NCBI GenBank assembly: GCA_014058105.1
Contig: JACGCM010000669.1
Coordinates: 248,001 to 312,000 of the forward strand
Reading direction: 5' to 3'
Origin: Kingdonia uniflora
Lineage: Eukaryota > Streptophyta > Magnoliopsida > Ranunculales > Circaeasteraceae
DNA: 64,000 nt
Part shown: positions 15,001 to 30,000 of the stretch, in pieces
How the letters are laid out: each line of letters begins with the position of its first letter
How positions within the stretch are numbered: position 1 is the stretch's first letter
Notes under the pieces: model-generated
Told to the model about the DNA's origin: nothing
Database searches by the model: none
What the model saw: the letters and a program-made list of their open reading frames with translations, nothing else
Translations under genes and position numbers: made by a program

Positions 15001-18000
15001 CTGGTTAAAGACATAAACATGAATTACTGTGAGTCATTAGGTAACTATCGTGGGGGGTTGTTAGACATATATATACTCTTTAAAATGATCCAATCACTCT
15101 GACGCGATGTCAGTAGCCAAGTTTCACCGAATTACGATCTAAACCATCAAAAAGGTACGAAATCCGTACCGTGTAAAAACTGAAACCGGAAGTACTGTCA
15201 GACATTGGGTAACAATCCTAGCACATTGTTGGAAAATTAAAAACACTTAAAAGCAATCCAACCTCTCAAACGACATGTCAGTAGCCAAGTTTCTCTGAAT
15301 TACGATCTAAGGCATCGGAGAGATGCATAATCCGTAACGGTCAAAAACTCAATACGGGTGTATTTCGAGCCATAGTGTAACTATGCTTGCATGTTGTCGG
15401 ATGAATAGAAACTCATAAACCGATCCAACCTCTCCAATGAGTAGACGCTAGCAAAGCTTCACAAAAATATGTTTTAAAGCCTCGGAGGGTTGCGAAATCG
15501 GTACCGGTCAAATCCTCAATACGTGATTAATCCGAGTTATTGGGTAACTATCCTATCATGTTGTCTGATGAATAGAAACTCAAAAACCAATCCACCTCTC
15601 AAAAGAGTAGCTGGTAGCCAAGCTTCTCATAAATGCAATCTAAAGCCTCTATGGGGATTGAAATCAGTACCGGTAAAAAACTCAAGCCGGGATTATTGCG
15701 ATTCATTGGGTAACTATCTTAGTATTTTGTTGGATGAATATAATATCCGGAATGCAATCCAAGTTATCAAACTTGCTGTCAGTAGCCAATATTCTTCGAA
15801 TTATGATTTAAAGCATCAGAGAGGTGCAAAATCTGTATCGGTCAAAAACACAAACCTGGAGTATTCTTAAACATTTTGTAACTATCCAAGCATGTTATCG
15901 GATGAATAGAAAGTCATAAACCGATTCAACCTCTCATACAAGTAGCCGATAGCAAAGTTTTGTGAGTCATTGGGTAACTAACTTAGCGTGCTGTCGGACG
16001 AATAAAAACTCCAAAACCGATCTAATCACATAAATGAGTAGCCGGTAGCCAAGTTTCTCAAAAATGCAATCTAAAGCCACGGAGGGATGCGAAATCTGAG
16101 CCGGTCAAAAACATAAACCGGGAGTATTGCGAGCCATTGTGTAACTATCCAAGCATGTTATCAGACGAATAGAAACTCATAAACTGATCTAACCACTCAA
16201 ACGAGAACCTGGAAGCCAAGCTTCTCAGAAATGCAATCTAAAGCCTCGGTGGGGTGCGAAATCGGTACCGGCAAAAAACTTAAATCGGGATTACTGTGAG
16301 CCATTGGGTAACTATCCTAGCGTGTCGTTAGACGAATATAATCTCTTAAATGCAATCCAAACTTTCAAACGTGTTGTCACTAGCCAAGTTTCTCCGAATT
16401 AAGATCTAAAGCATCGGAGAGGTGAAAAATCTGAATCGGTCAAAAACTCAAATCAATCATATTCCATGTCATTGGGTAACTATCCTAGCGTGTTGTCGGA
16501 TGAATAGAAACTCATAAGCCGATCCATCCTCTCAAACGAGTAGCCGGTAGCCAAGTTTCTCTGAAATGCGATCTAAAGCCACGGAGGGGTGAGATATATG
16601 TACCGGTTAAAAATGTAAACCAGGATTATTGTGAGTCATTAGCTAACTATCCATGCAGGTTGTTAGACGAATATAAACACTTATCCAATCTCTCAAACGC
16701 GATGTCAGTAGCCAAGTTTCTCCGAATTACAATCTAAACCATCGAAGAGGTGCAAAATCCGTACAGTGTTAAAACTGAAACCGGGATGACTGCTAGACAT
16801 TGGGTAACAATCTAAGCACGTTGTTGTAAAGTTATAAACACTTAAAAATGATCCAACCTCTCAAAAGAGTTGTTTACCGCCAAGTTTCACCGAATTTTGA
16901 TCTAAAGAATCGGAGAGGTGCGTAATTCGTGCCAGTCAAAAACTCAAATCAAAAATATTTTGAGCCATTGGGTAACTATCCTTGCATGTTGTCGGACGAA
17001 TAGAAACTCACAAACCGATCCAACCTCTCCAACGAGTAACCGGTAGCAAAGCTTCTCAAAAATGTTATTTTAAGCCTCAGGGGGTTGCGAAATCGGTACC
17101 GGTCAAAACATCAATACGGGAGTAATCCGAGTTATTGGGTAACTATCCTAGCATGTTGTCAGATGAATAGAAACTCAAAAGCCAATCCGCCTCTCAAAAG
17201 AGTAGCCGGTAGCCAAGCTTCTCAGAAATGCGATCTAAAGCCTCTAAGGGTTGTGAAATCAGTACCGGTTAAAAACTCAAGCCGGGATTATTGCGATTCA
17301 TTGGATAACTATCCTAGTATTTTGTTGTATGAATATAATATCCTAAAAACAGTTCAAACAGTCAAGCGTGTTGTCAGTACCCAAGATTCTCCGAATTACG
17401 ATCTAAAGCATCGTAGAGGTGCAAAATCTGTAACGGTGAAAAGCACAAACTGGGAGTAATCTGAATCATTTGGTAACTATCCAGGCATGTTGTCGGATGA
17501 ATTGAAAGTCATAAACCGGTCCAACCTCTTATACGAGTAGCCGGTAGCAAAGTTTTTCTAAAATACGATCGAAAGCCTCGGAGTGGTGGGATATCTGTAC
17601 CGGTTAAAAATAAAAACTGGGATTACTAACATTTATTGGGTAACTTTCCTAATGCCTTGATGGACGAATATAATCTCTCAAAAGTAATACAAATATTCAA
17701 ACGTGTTGTGAGTAGCCAAGTTTCACTGAATTAAGATCTAAAGCATCAGAGAGGTGCTAAATCCGTATAGGTCAAAAACTCATACCTGGAGTATTCCGAG
17801 TCATTGGGTAACTATCCTAGCATATTTTCGAATGAATTGAAGCACAAAAAACTAATTCGACCTCTCAAATGAGTAGCCAGTAGCCAAGTTTCACAAAAAT
17901 GGGATCTAAACCATCGGATGGGAGCGAAATCCGTACCGGTCAAAAACTCAAACTGGTAGTATTACGAGTCATTGGGTTACTCTCCTTGTATATTATCGGA

Positions 18001-21000
18001 CGAATAGAAACTCATAAACTAATCCAACCTCTAAAACGACTAGCCGGTAGCCAAGCTTCTCTGAAATACGATCGAAAGCCTCGAAGGGTAGTGAAATTTG
18101 TACCTGTTAAAAACTCAAGTCAAAATTTTTGCGAGTCATTGGGAAACTATAATAGCGTGTTATTGGACGAATATAATTTCTTAAATACAATCCAAGCTCT
18201 CAAACATGTTGTTAGTAGAAAAGTTTCTCCAAATTGAGATCTAAAGCTTCGGAGAGGTGAAAAATCCGTATGGGTCAAAAACTCAAATTGGGAGTATTTT
18301 AAGTCATTGGGTAACTACCCTAGCGTACTGTCGGACGAATAAAAACTCTAAAATAGATCAAATCTCATAAATGAGTAGCCGGTAGCCAAGGTTCTCAAAA
18401 ATGCAATCTAAAGCCACGGTGGTGTGCGAAATCCGTACCGGTCAAAAACTAAAACCGGGAGTATTGCGAGTTATTGGGTAACTATCCAAGCATGTTGTCA
18501 GACGAATAGAAACTCATAAACTGATCTAGCCACCCAAACGAGTACCCGGAAGCCAAGCTTCTCAGAAATGCAATCTAAACCCTCGGTGGGGTGCGAAATC
18601 GGTACCGGTGAAAAATTCAAACCGGGATTACTGCGAGTCATTGGGTAACTATCCTAGCGTGTTGTTAGGCGAATATAATCTCTTAAATGCAATCCAAACT
18701 CTCAAACGTGTTGCCACTTGCCAAGATTCTCTGAATTAATATCTAAAGCATCGTAGAGGTGCAAAATCTGTACCGGTCAAAAACTCAATACCATAGTATT
18801 TCAAGTCATTGGGTAACTATCCTAGCGTGTTGTCGGATCAATAGAAACTATTAAGCCGATCCATCCTCTCAAACGAGTAGCCGGTAGCAAAGTTTCTCAG
18901 AAATTCGATTTAAAGCCTCGGAGGGGTAGGATATATGTACCGGTTAAAAACGTAAACCGGGATTATTGTATGTCATTAGGTAACTATCCTTGCGGGTTGT
19001 TAGACGAATATAAAATCTTAAAAGTGGTCCAATTTCTAAAACGCGATGTATGTAGCAAAGTTTCTCCAAATTGCGATCTAAACCATCGGAGAGGTGCGAA
19101 ATCCGTACCGTGTAAAAACTGAAACCGGGAGTACTGCCAGACATTGGGTAACAATCCTAGCGCGTTGTTGGAAAATTATAAACAATTAAAAGTGATCCAA
19201 CCTCTCAAACGAGTTGTCAGTAGCCATGTTTCTCCGAATTTTGATCTAAAGCATCGCAGAGGTGCGTAATTGGTACCGGTCAAAAAATCAATACGGGAAT
19301 ATTTCGAGCCATTGGGTAACTATCCTTGCGTGTTGTCGGATGAATAGAAACTCATAAACTGATCCAACCTCTCCAATGAGTATCCGATAGCAGAGCTTCT
19401 CAAAAATGTGATTTAAAGCCTCGGAGGGATGGGAAATCGGTACTTTTAAAAACTTCAATACGGAAGTAATCCGAGTTATTGGGTAACTATCCTAGCATGT
19501 TGTCAGATGTATAGAAACTCAAAAACCAATCCACCTCTTAAAAGAGTAGCCGGTAGCCAAGCTTCTCAGAAATGCGATCTAAAGTTTCTAAGGGTTGTGA
19601 AATCAGTACCGGTTAAAAACACAAACCAAGATTATTGCGAGTCATTGGGTAACTATCCTTGTGTCTTGGAGGACGAATATAATATCCTGAAAGCAATCCA
19701 AACTCCCAAACTTGTTATCAGTAGCCAAGATTCACCGAATTACGATCTAAAGCATCGGAGAGGTGCGAAATCTGTATCGGTCAAAAACACAAACTGGAAA
19801 TATTCTGAATCATTTGGTAACTATCCAAGCATGTTGTCGGATTAATACAAAGTCATAAGCTGAGAAAACCTCTTATAGGAGTAGCCGGTAGCAAAGTTTC
19901 TCAGAAATGCGATCTAAAGCCTCATAGTAGTAGGATATCTGTACTTGTTAAAAAATCAAAGCGGGATTTTTGCAAGTCATTGAGCAACTTTCCTAGAGTG
20001 TTGTTGGACTAATATAATCTCTTAAAGCTAATTCAAACATTCAAACATGTCGTGAGTAGCCAAGTTTCACCGAATTAAAATCTAAAGCATCCGGGAGGTG
20101 CGAAATCCGTATAGTTCAAAAGCTCAAACTAGGAGTATTTTGAGTCATTGGGTAACTATCCTAGCATATTGTCGGACGAATTGAAACTCATAAACTAATC
20201 CAACCTCTCAAATGAGTAGCCGGTAGCCAAGCTCCTCAAAAATGGGACCTAAAGCCTCGGAGGGGAGCGAAATCTGTACCGGTTAAAAACTCTAACCGGG
20301 AGTATTACGAGTCATTGGGCAACTCCCCTAGTGTATTTTCGGATGAATAGAAACTCATAAACTTATCCAACCTCTAAAATTACTAGCCGGTATCCAAGCT
20401 TCTCAAAAATACAATCTAAAGCCTCGAAGGGGAGTGAAATATTTACCAGGTAAAAGCTCAAGCCAAAAATTTTGCGAGTCATTGGACAACTTTAATAGCA
20501 TGCTGTTGGATGAATATAATCTCTTAAATGCAATCCAAACTCACAAATGTGTCGTTAGTAGACAAGTTTCTCCGAATTAAGATCTAAAGCTTCGGAGTGG
20601 TGTAAAATCCGTATGGGTCAAAAGCTTAAACTGGGAGTATTCCGAGTCATTGGGTAATTATACTAGCGCGATGTCGGACTAATAGATACTCCAAAAACGA
20701 TCTAATCTCATAAATGTGTAGCCGGATGCCAAGCTTCTCAAAAATGCAAACTAAAGCCACGGAGGGGTACGAAATTTGTACCGGTCAAAAACTAAAACCG
20801 GGAGTATTGCCAGTCATTAGGTAACTATATAAGCATGTTGTCGGACGAATATATACTCATAAACTGATCTAACCACTCAAACGAGTACCCGGAAGCCAAG
20901 CTTTTGAGAAATGCGATCTAAAGCCTCGGTGGGATACGAAATCGGTACCGGTGAAAAACACAAACTGGGATTACAGCAAGTCATTGGGTAAGTATCTTAA

Positions 21001-24000
21001 CATGTTGTTAGACAAATATAATCTCTTAAATGCAATCCAATCTCTCGAACATGTTGTCACTAGCCAAGTATCTCCGAATTAAGATCTAAAGCATCGGAGA
21101 GGTAAAAATACTGTGTCTGTCAAAAACACAAATCAATAGTATTCCAAGTCATTGGGTAACTATCCTAGCATGTTGTCAGATTAATAGAAACTCATAAGCT
21201 GATCCATCTTCTCAAGCGAGTAGCCGATTGCAAAGTTTCTCAGAAATGCGATCTAAAGCCTCGGAGGGGTGGGATATATGTACCGTTTAAAAACAAAAAC
21301 CAAGATTATCGTGAGTCATTAGGTAATTATCCTTGCAGGTTGTTAGACAAATATAAACTCTTAAAAGTTATCCAACCCCTCTAACAAGTTGTTGGTAGCA
21401 AAGCTTCTCAAAAATGTGATTTAAAGCCTTGGAGGGTTACAAAATCGGTACCGGCAAAAACCTCAATACGGGAGTAATTCGAGTTATTGGGTAACTATCC
21501 TAACATATTGTCTGATGAATAGAAGCTCAAAAACCAATCCACCTCTCAAAAGAGTAGCCGGTAGCCAAGCTTCTCAAAAATGCGATATAAAGCCTTTTAG
21601 GGATATGAAATCAATACTGGTTAAAAACTCAAACCGGGATTATTGCGAGTCATTGGGTAACTATCCTAGTGTTTTGTTGGACTAATATAATATTCTGAAA
21701 GAAATCCAAACTCTCAAACGTGTTGTCAGAAGATAAGATTCTCCGAATTACGATCTAAAGCATCGGAGAGGTGCGAAATCTGTATCTGTCAAAAACACAA
21801 ACCGGGAGTATTCTGAATCATTTAGTAACTATCCAAGCATGTTGTCGGATGAATAAAAAGTCATAAACTGATCCAACCTCTTATACGTGTAGCAGGTAGC
21901 AAAGTTTCTCAGAAATGCGATCTAAAGCCTCAGAGTAGTGGGATATCTGTACAGGTTTAAAATTCAAACCGAGATTATTGCGAGTCATTGGGTAACTTTC
22001 TTATAGTGTTATTGGGTGAATATAATCTCTTAAAAGTAATACAAACATTCAAACGTGTTGTGAGTTGCCAAGTTTCACCGAATTAAAATGTAAAGCTTCT
22101 GAGAGGTGCGAAATCCATATAGGTCAAAAATTCAAACCGAGAGTATTCCGAGTCATTGGTTAACTATCCTAGCATATTGTCGGACAAATTGAAATTCATA
22201 AACTAATCCAACCTCTCAAATGAGTAGCCAGTAGCCAAGCTTCTCAAAAATGGGATCTAAAGCCTTGGAGGGGAGCGAAATCCGTATCGGTCAGAAACAC
22301 AAGCCGGGCGAATTACGAGTCATTGGGTAACTCTCCTAGTATATTTACAGACGAATATAAACTAATAAAGTGATCCATCCTCTAAAACGACTTGCCGGTA
22401 GCCAAGCTTCTCAGAAATACGATCTAAAACCTCGAAGGGGAGTGAAATCTTTACCGGTTAAAAACTCAAGCCAAAAATTTTGTGAGCCATTGGGCTACTA
22501 TAATAGCGTGTTGTTGGAAGAATATAATCTCTTAAATGCAATCATAACTCTCAAGCGTGTTGTTAGTAGACAAGTTTCTCTAAATTTAGATCTAAAGCTT
22601 CGGAGAGGTGCAATATCCTTATGGTTCAAAAACTCAATCTGGGAGTATTACGAGTCATTGAGTAACTTTCCTGGCATCCTGTCGGACTTATAGAAACTCC
22701 AAAACCGATCTAATTTCATAAATGAGTAGTCGGTAGCCAAGCTTCTCAAAATTGCGATCTTAAACCACGGAGGGGTGTGAAATCCGTACCGGTTAAAAAC
22801 CAAAATCGGGAATATTGCGAGTCATTGGGTAACTATCCAAGCATTATGTCGGACGAATAGAAACTCATAAAGTAATCTAGCCAATCAAATGAGTACCCGG
22901 AAGCCAAGCTTCTAAAAAATGCGATCTAAAGCCTCAGTGGGGTGTGAAATCGGTACCGATGAAAAACTCTTACCGGGATTACTGTGAGCCATTGAGAAAC
23001 TATCCTAGCGTATTGTTTAACATATATAATCTCTTAAATGGAATCCATACTCTCAAACGTGTTGTCACTAGCCAAATTTCTCCGAATTAAGATCTAAAGC
23101 ATCGGAGAGGTGAAAAATTTGTATCGGTCAAAACTCAAATCGGTAGCATTCCGAGTTATTGGGTAACTATCTTAGCATGTTGTCGGATTAATAGAAACTC
23201 ATAAGCCGATCCATCCCCTCAAACGTGTAGCCGGCAGCCAAGTTTCTTAGAAATGCGATCTAAAGCCTCGGGGGGGTGGGATATATGCACCGGTTAAAAA
23301 TGCAAACTAGGATTATTATGAGTCAATAGGTAACTATCCCTGCGTGTTACTGGATGAATATAATCTCTTAAAAGTGATGAAATCTTTCAAACGCGATGTC
23401 AGTAGCCAAGTTTCTCCAAAATTTTTGATCTAAACCATCGGAGAGGTACGAAATCCGTACCGTGTAAAAACTGAGACAATGAGTACTCCTAGACATTGGG
23501 TAACAATCCTGACGCATTGTTCAACAATTATTAACTTTTAAAAGCGATCCAGCCTCTCAAACGAGTTGTCTGCAGCCAAGCTTCTCATAGAAACTCATAA
23601 GCCGAATGGGTATTTCGAGCCATTGGGTAACTATCCTTGCATGTTGTCAAACGAATAGAAACTCATAAGCCGATCAAACCGCTCTAACGAGTAGCCGGTA
23701 GAAAAGCTTCTCAAAAATGTGATCTAAAGCCTCAGAGGGTTGTGAAATCCTTACCGGCCAAAACCTCAGTACGGGAGTAATACGATTTATTGGGTAACTA
23801 TCCAGGCGTGTTGTTAGATGAATAGAAACTCAAAAACCAATCCACCTCTCAAAAGAGTAGCCGGTAGCCAAGCTTTTCATAAATGTAATCTAAAGCCTCT
23901 GAGGGTTGTGAAATAAGTACCGGTTAAAAACTCAAACCAGGATTATTGTGAGATTGGGTAACAATCCTAGTATTTTGGTGGACGAATATAATATGCTAAA

Positions 24001-27000
24001 AGCAATCAAACTCTCTAACGTGTTGTTAGTAGCCAAGATTCTCCGAATTACGATCTAAATCATCAGAGAGGTACAAAATCAGTATCGGTCAAAAACTCTA
24101 ATCGGAAGTATACCGAGTCATTGGCTAACTATCCTAGCGGGTTATCGGACGAATAGAAACTCATAAATCGATCCAACCTCTCAAATGAGTACCCGGTAGC
24201 CAAATTTCTCAGAAATTCGATTTAGCGCCTTAAAGGGGTGGGATATCTGTACCGGCTAAAAACTCAGACAGGGATTATTGTGAGTCATTGGGTAACTATC
24301 CTAGTATGTTATTTGACGAATATAAACTCATGAATATGATCCAACCTCTCAAACGAGATGTCAGTAGCCAAGTTTCTCCGAATTGCGATCTAAACCATCG
24401 GAGAAGTACAAAATACGTATTGTTCAAAAACTCAAACATGGAGTACTGCGAGTCATTGGGCAACAATCCTAGCATGTCGTTGGATGAATATAAGCTCTTT
24501 AAAGCTATCCAACCTCTCAAACGAGTTGTCAGTTGCCAAGTTTCTCCGAATTACGATCTAAAGCATCGTAAAGGTGCAAAAATCCGTACCGGTCAAAATC
24601 TTAATACCAGAGTATTCCGTGTCACTGTGTAACTATCCGAGCGTGCTATCGGATGAATAGAAACTCATTAACTGATCAAACCTCTCAAACGAGTAGCTAG
24701 AGGCCAAGCTTCTCAAAAATGTGATCTAAAGCCTCAGAGATATGCGAAATCCATGCCGGTCTAAAACTCAATCCAGGAGTATTGCGAGTCATTGGGTAAC
24801 TATCCTATCGTGTTGTCGGACGAATAGAATATCATACACCGATCCAACCACTCAAACAACTAGCCAGTAGCCAAGCTTCTAAGAAATGCGATCTAATGCC
24901 TCGGAGGGTTGGGAAATCTTTACCGGTTAAAAACTCAAACTGGGATTATTACGAGTAATTAGGTAACTATCCTACCATGTTGTTGGATGAATATATTCTC
25001 TTTAATGAAGTACATTATATCAAACATGTTGTCAGTAGCCAAGTTTCCCCGAATTTTGATCTAAAGCATCGGAGAGGTGTGAAATTCGTATCAGTCAAAA
25101 ACTTAAACCCGGAGTATTACGAGTCCTTGGGTAACTATCCTAGCGTGTTGTCTGTCGATTAAAAAGTTATAAACCAATCCATCCTCTCAAACGAGTAGCC
25201 GGTAGAAAAGTTTCTCTGAAATGTGATTTAATGCCCCGGGGTGGTGGGATATCTTTACCGGTTAAAAACTTAAACCGGGATTTATGTTAGCCATTGGGTA
25301 ACTTTCTTAGCATGTTGTTGGACGAATATAAACTTTTAAAAGTGATCTAACCTCAAAAACGAGATGTCAGTAGCCAAGTTCTCCGAATTACGATCAAAAA
25401 CATCGGAGAGGTGCGAAATCCGAATCGGTCAAAAACTCAAACCGGGAGTATTGAAAGTTATTGGGAAACTATCCAAGTGTGTTGTCAGATAAATAGAAAA
25501 TCATTGACCGATCTAACCCATCAAACGAATAGCCGGTTACCAAGCTTCTCAGAAATGAAATCTAAAGCCTCGGAGGGGTGTGAAATCAGTACCGTTTAAA
25601 AACTAAAACCGGGATTATTACGAGTCATTGGGAAACTATCCTAGTGTGTTGTTAGAGGAATATAATATTTTAAAAGTAATCCAAACTTCCAATCCGTATC
25701 GGTCAAACACTCAAACCGGGAGTTTTCCGAGTCAATGGGTAACTATCCTTGCGTGTTGTCGGACGAATAGAAACTCATAAACTTATCCACACTCTCAATC
25801 GACTTGCCAGTAGCCAATTTTCTTAAAAATGCGATATAAAGGCTCGGATGGGTGGAAAATCTGTACCAGTTAAAAACTCAAACCGGGATTATTGCGAGTC
25901 ATTGGGAAATTATCCTAGCTTGTTGTTGGATGAATATAATCTCTTAAAAGCAATCCAAACACTCAAACATTTTGAGTCATTGGGTAGCTATCCTAGCGTG
26001 TTGTCCGGCGAATAGAAACTCATTAACTGATCAAACCTCTCCAACGAGTAGCTCGTAGCCAAGCTTCTCCAAAATGCGATCTAAAGCCTCGGAAGGATGC
26101 GAAGTCCATACCAGTCAAAAATTCAATCCGGAAGTATTGCAAGTCATTGGGTAACTATCCTAGCATGTTGTCGGACGAATATAATCTCATACACCGATCC
26201 AACTCTCAAACAACTAGCAGGTAGCCATGCTTCTCAAAAATGTGATCTAATGCCTCGGAGTGTTGGAAAATCTTTACTGGTTAAAAATTCAAACTGGGAT
26301 TATTGCGAGTAATTAGGTCACTATCCTACCATGCCGTTGGATGAATATATTCTCTTAAAAGCAATCCAAACTATCAAATGTGTTGTCAGCAGCCAAGTTT
26401 TCCTGAATTACGATCTAAAGCGCCGAAGAGGTGTGAAATTCCTATCGGTCAAAAACTCAAGCCGGGAGTATTTTGAGTCCATGGGTAACTATCCTTGCAT
26501 GTTGTCTGTCGAATAAAAAGTTATAAACCAATCCATCCTCTCAAACGTGTTGCCGGTAACAAAGTTTCTCAAAAATGTGATCTAAAGCCCTGGAGGGGTG
26601 GGATATCTGTACCGGTTAAAAACTCAAACCGGGATTAATGCAAGCCATTGAGAAACAATCCTAGTGTATTGTTGGTCGAATATAAAATCTTTAAAGTGAT
26701 CCAACCTCTCAAACGAGATGTCAGTAGCAAAGTTTCTCCGAATTACGATCTAAAGCATCGGAGAGGTGAGAAATCCGTATCGGTCAAAAACTCAAACAGG
26801 GAGTATTGCAAATCATTGGGCAACTATCCAAGTGTGTTGTCGAACGAATAAAAGCACATAAACCAATCTAACCTCCTAAACGAGTTTCCGGTAGCCAAGC
26901 TTCTCAAAAATTTGATCTAAAGCCTCGGAGGGGTGCGAAATCCGTACCGGTCGAAAACTCAAACCGGAAGTATTGCGAGTCATTGGCTAACTATCCTAGC

Positions 27001-30000
27001 AAGTTGCCAGATGAATAGAAACTCCTAAACTGATCCAGCCTCTCAGACAAATAGACGGTAGCCAAGCTTCTCAGAAATGCAATCTAAAGCCTCGGAGGGG
27101 TGTAAAATCAGTACCGGTTAAAAACTCAGACCAAGATTATTGCGAGTCATTGGGTAACTATCCTAGTGTGTTGTAGGACGAATACAATATTTTGAAAGCT
27201 ATACAAACTCCCAAACTTATTGTCTGTAGCCAAGTTTCTCAAAATTGTGATATAAAGCATCAGAGTGGTACGAAATTCGTATCGGTCAAAAACTCAAACT
27301 GGGAGCTTTTCGTGTCATTGGATATCTATCCTTACATGTTGTCAGGTGAATAGAAACTCATAAACTGATCCAACCCCTCAAACGACTAGCCAGTAGCCAA
27401 GCTTCTTAAAAATGCGATATAAAGCCTCGGATGCGTGAGAAATCTGTACCGGTTAAAAACTTAAACCGGGATTATTGTGAGTCATTGGGAAACTATCCTA
27501 ACATGTTGTTGGACAAATATAATCTCTTTAAAGCAATCCAAACTCTCAAACGTGTCGTCAGTACCCAAGTTCCTCCGAACTACGATCTAAAGCATCGGAG
27601 AGGTACGAAATCTGTATCGATCAAAACCACAAACCGTGAGTATTTTGAGTCATTTGGTAACTATTCAAGTATGTTGTCGGATGAATAGAAAGTCATAAAC
27701 CAATCCTACTTCTTATACGAGTAGCCGGTAGCAAAATTTCTCAGAAATACGATCTAAAACCTCGGAGTGGTGGGATTTCTGTTCCGGCTAAAAAATCAAA
27801 CCGGGATTATTGTGAGTCATTGGGTAACTTTCCTAGAGTGTTGTTGGATGAATATAATCTCTTAAAAGGAATACAAACATTCAAACGTGTTATGAGTAGC
27901 CAAGTTTTACCGAATTAAGATCTAAAGCATCGGAGAGGTGCGAAATCCGTATAGGCCAAAAACTCAAACCGGTAGTATTCTGAGTCATTAGGTAACTATC
28001 CTAGCATATTCTCCAACAAACTGAAAATCATAAACTAATCCAACCTCTCAATTGAGTAGCCGGTAGCCAAGCTTCTCAAAAATGGGATCTAAAACCTTGG
28101 AGGGGAGAGAAATTTGTACTGGTCAAAAATTCAAACCCGGCGTATTACAAGTCATTGGGAAACTCTCCTAGTATATTTTCAGACGAATATAAACTCATAA
28201 ACTGTTCCAACCTCTAAAATGACTAGCCGGTAGCCAAGCTTCTCAGAAATACGATCTTAAGCCTCAAAGGGGAGGAAAATTTGTATTGGTTAAAAACTCA
28301 AGCCAAAATTTTTACGAGTCGTAAGGCAGCTATAATAGCGTGTTGTTGCAATCCAAACTCTCAAACGTTTTGTCAGTAGACAAGTTTCTCAAAATTAAGA
28401 TCTAAAGCTTCAGAGAGGTAGAAAATCCGTATGGGTCAAAAACTCAAACTAGGAGTATTCCGAGTCATTGGGTAACTATCCTAGCGTGTTGTCGGACGAA
28501 TAGAAACTTTTAAGCCGATCTAATCTCATAAATGAGTAGCCGGTAGCCAAGCTTCTCTAAAAGGCAATCTAAAGCCACAGAGCGGTGCAAAATCCGTACC
28601 GGTCAACAACTAAAACTGGGAGTATTACAAGTCATTGGATAACTATCCAAGCACATTGTCGGACGAATAGAAACTCATAAACTGATCCAACCACTCAAAC
28701 GAGTACCCAGAAGTATTCTTCTCAAAAATGCGATTTAAAGCCTCGAAGGGGTGTGAAATTGGTACCGGTGAAAAACTCAAACCGGGAATACTGCAATTCA
28801 TTGGGAAACTAACCTAGTATGTTGTTAGACAAATATAATCTCTTAAATGCAATCCAAACTCTCAAACGTGTTGTCACTAGCCAAATTTCTCCGAATTAAG
28901 ATCTAAAGCATCGGAGAGGTGCAAAAACTGTATATGTCAAAAACTCATATCGGTAGCATTCCAAGTCATTACGTAACTATCCTAGCGTGTTGTCGGATGA
29001 ATAGAAACTCATAAGCCGATCCATCCTCTCAAACGAGTAGCTGGTAGGCAAGTCTCTCAGAAATACGATCTAAAGCCTCGGTGGGGTGGGATATATATAC
29101 TGGCTAAAAACGCAAACCTGGATTATTGTGAGTCATTAGTTTACTATCCTTACGGGTTATTGGACGAATATAAACTCCTAAAAGCGATCCAAACGCGATG
29201 CCAGTAGCCAAGTTTCTCCGAATTTCGATCTAAACTATAAGATAAGTACAAAATATGTACCGTGTAAAAACTGAAGCCCGGAGTACTGCTAGGCTTTGGG
29301 TAACAATCCTAGCGCATTGTTGGACAATTATAAACTCTTAAAAGTGATCTAACCTCTTAAACGAGTTGTCAGTAGCGAAGTATCTTTGAATTACGATCTA
29401 AAGCATCAGAGAGGTGCGTAATCCGTACCAGTCTAAAACTCAATACAGGAGTATTTTGAGTCATTGGGTAACTATCCTTGCATGTTGTCGGGCGAATAGA
29501 AACTCATAAACCGATCAAACCTCTCCAACGAGTAGCCGGTAGCCTCGGAGGGTTACGAAATTGGTACCGGTCCAAACCTCAGTACGGGCGTAATCCGATT
29601 TATTGGGTAACTATCCTAGCGTGCTGCCAGATGAATAGATACTCAAAAACCATTCCACCTCTCCAAAGAGTAGCCGGTAACCAAGCTTCCCAGAAATGCG
29701 ATCAAAAGCCTCTGAGGGTTTTGAATTCAGTACCGGTTAAAAATTTAAACCGGGATATTGCGAGTCATTGGGTAACTATCCTAGTGTTTTGCTGGACGAA
29801 TATAATATCCTAAAAGGAATCTAAACTCTCAAACGTGTTATCAGTAGCCAAGATTCTCCGAATTACGATCTAAAACATCGGAGAGGTGCAAAATCAGTAT
29901 CGGTCAAAAACTCAAACCGAAAGTATTCTGAGCCATTGGGTAATTATCCTATCGGGTTGTCAGACGAATAGAAACTCATAAATCGATCCAACCTCTCAAA

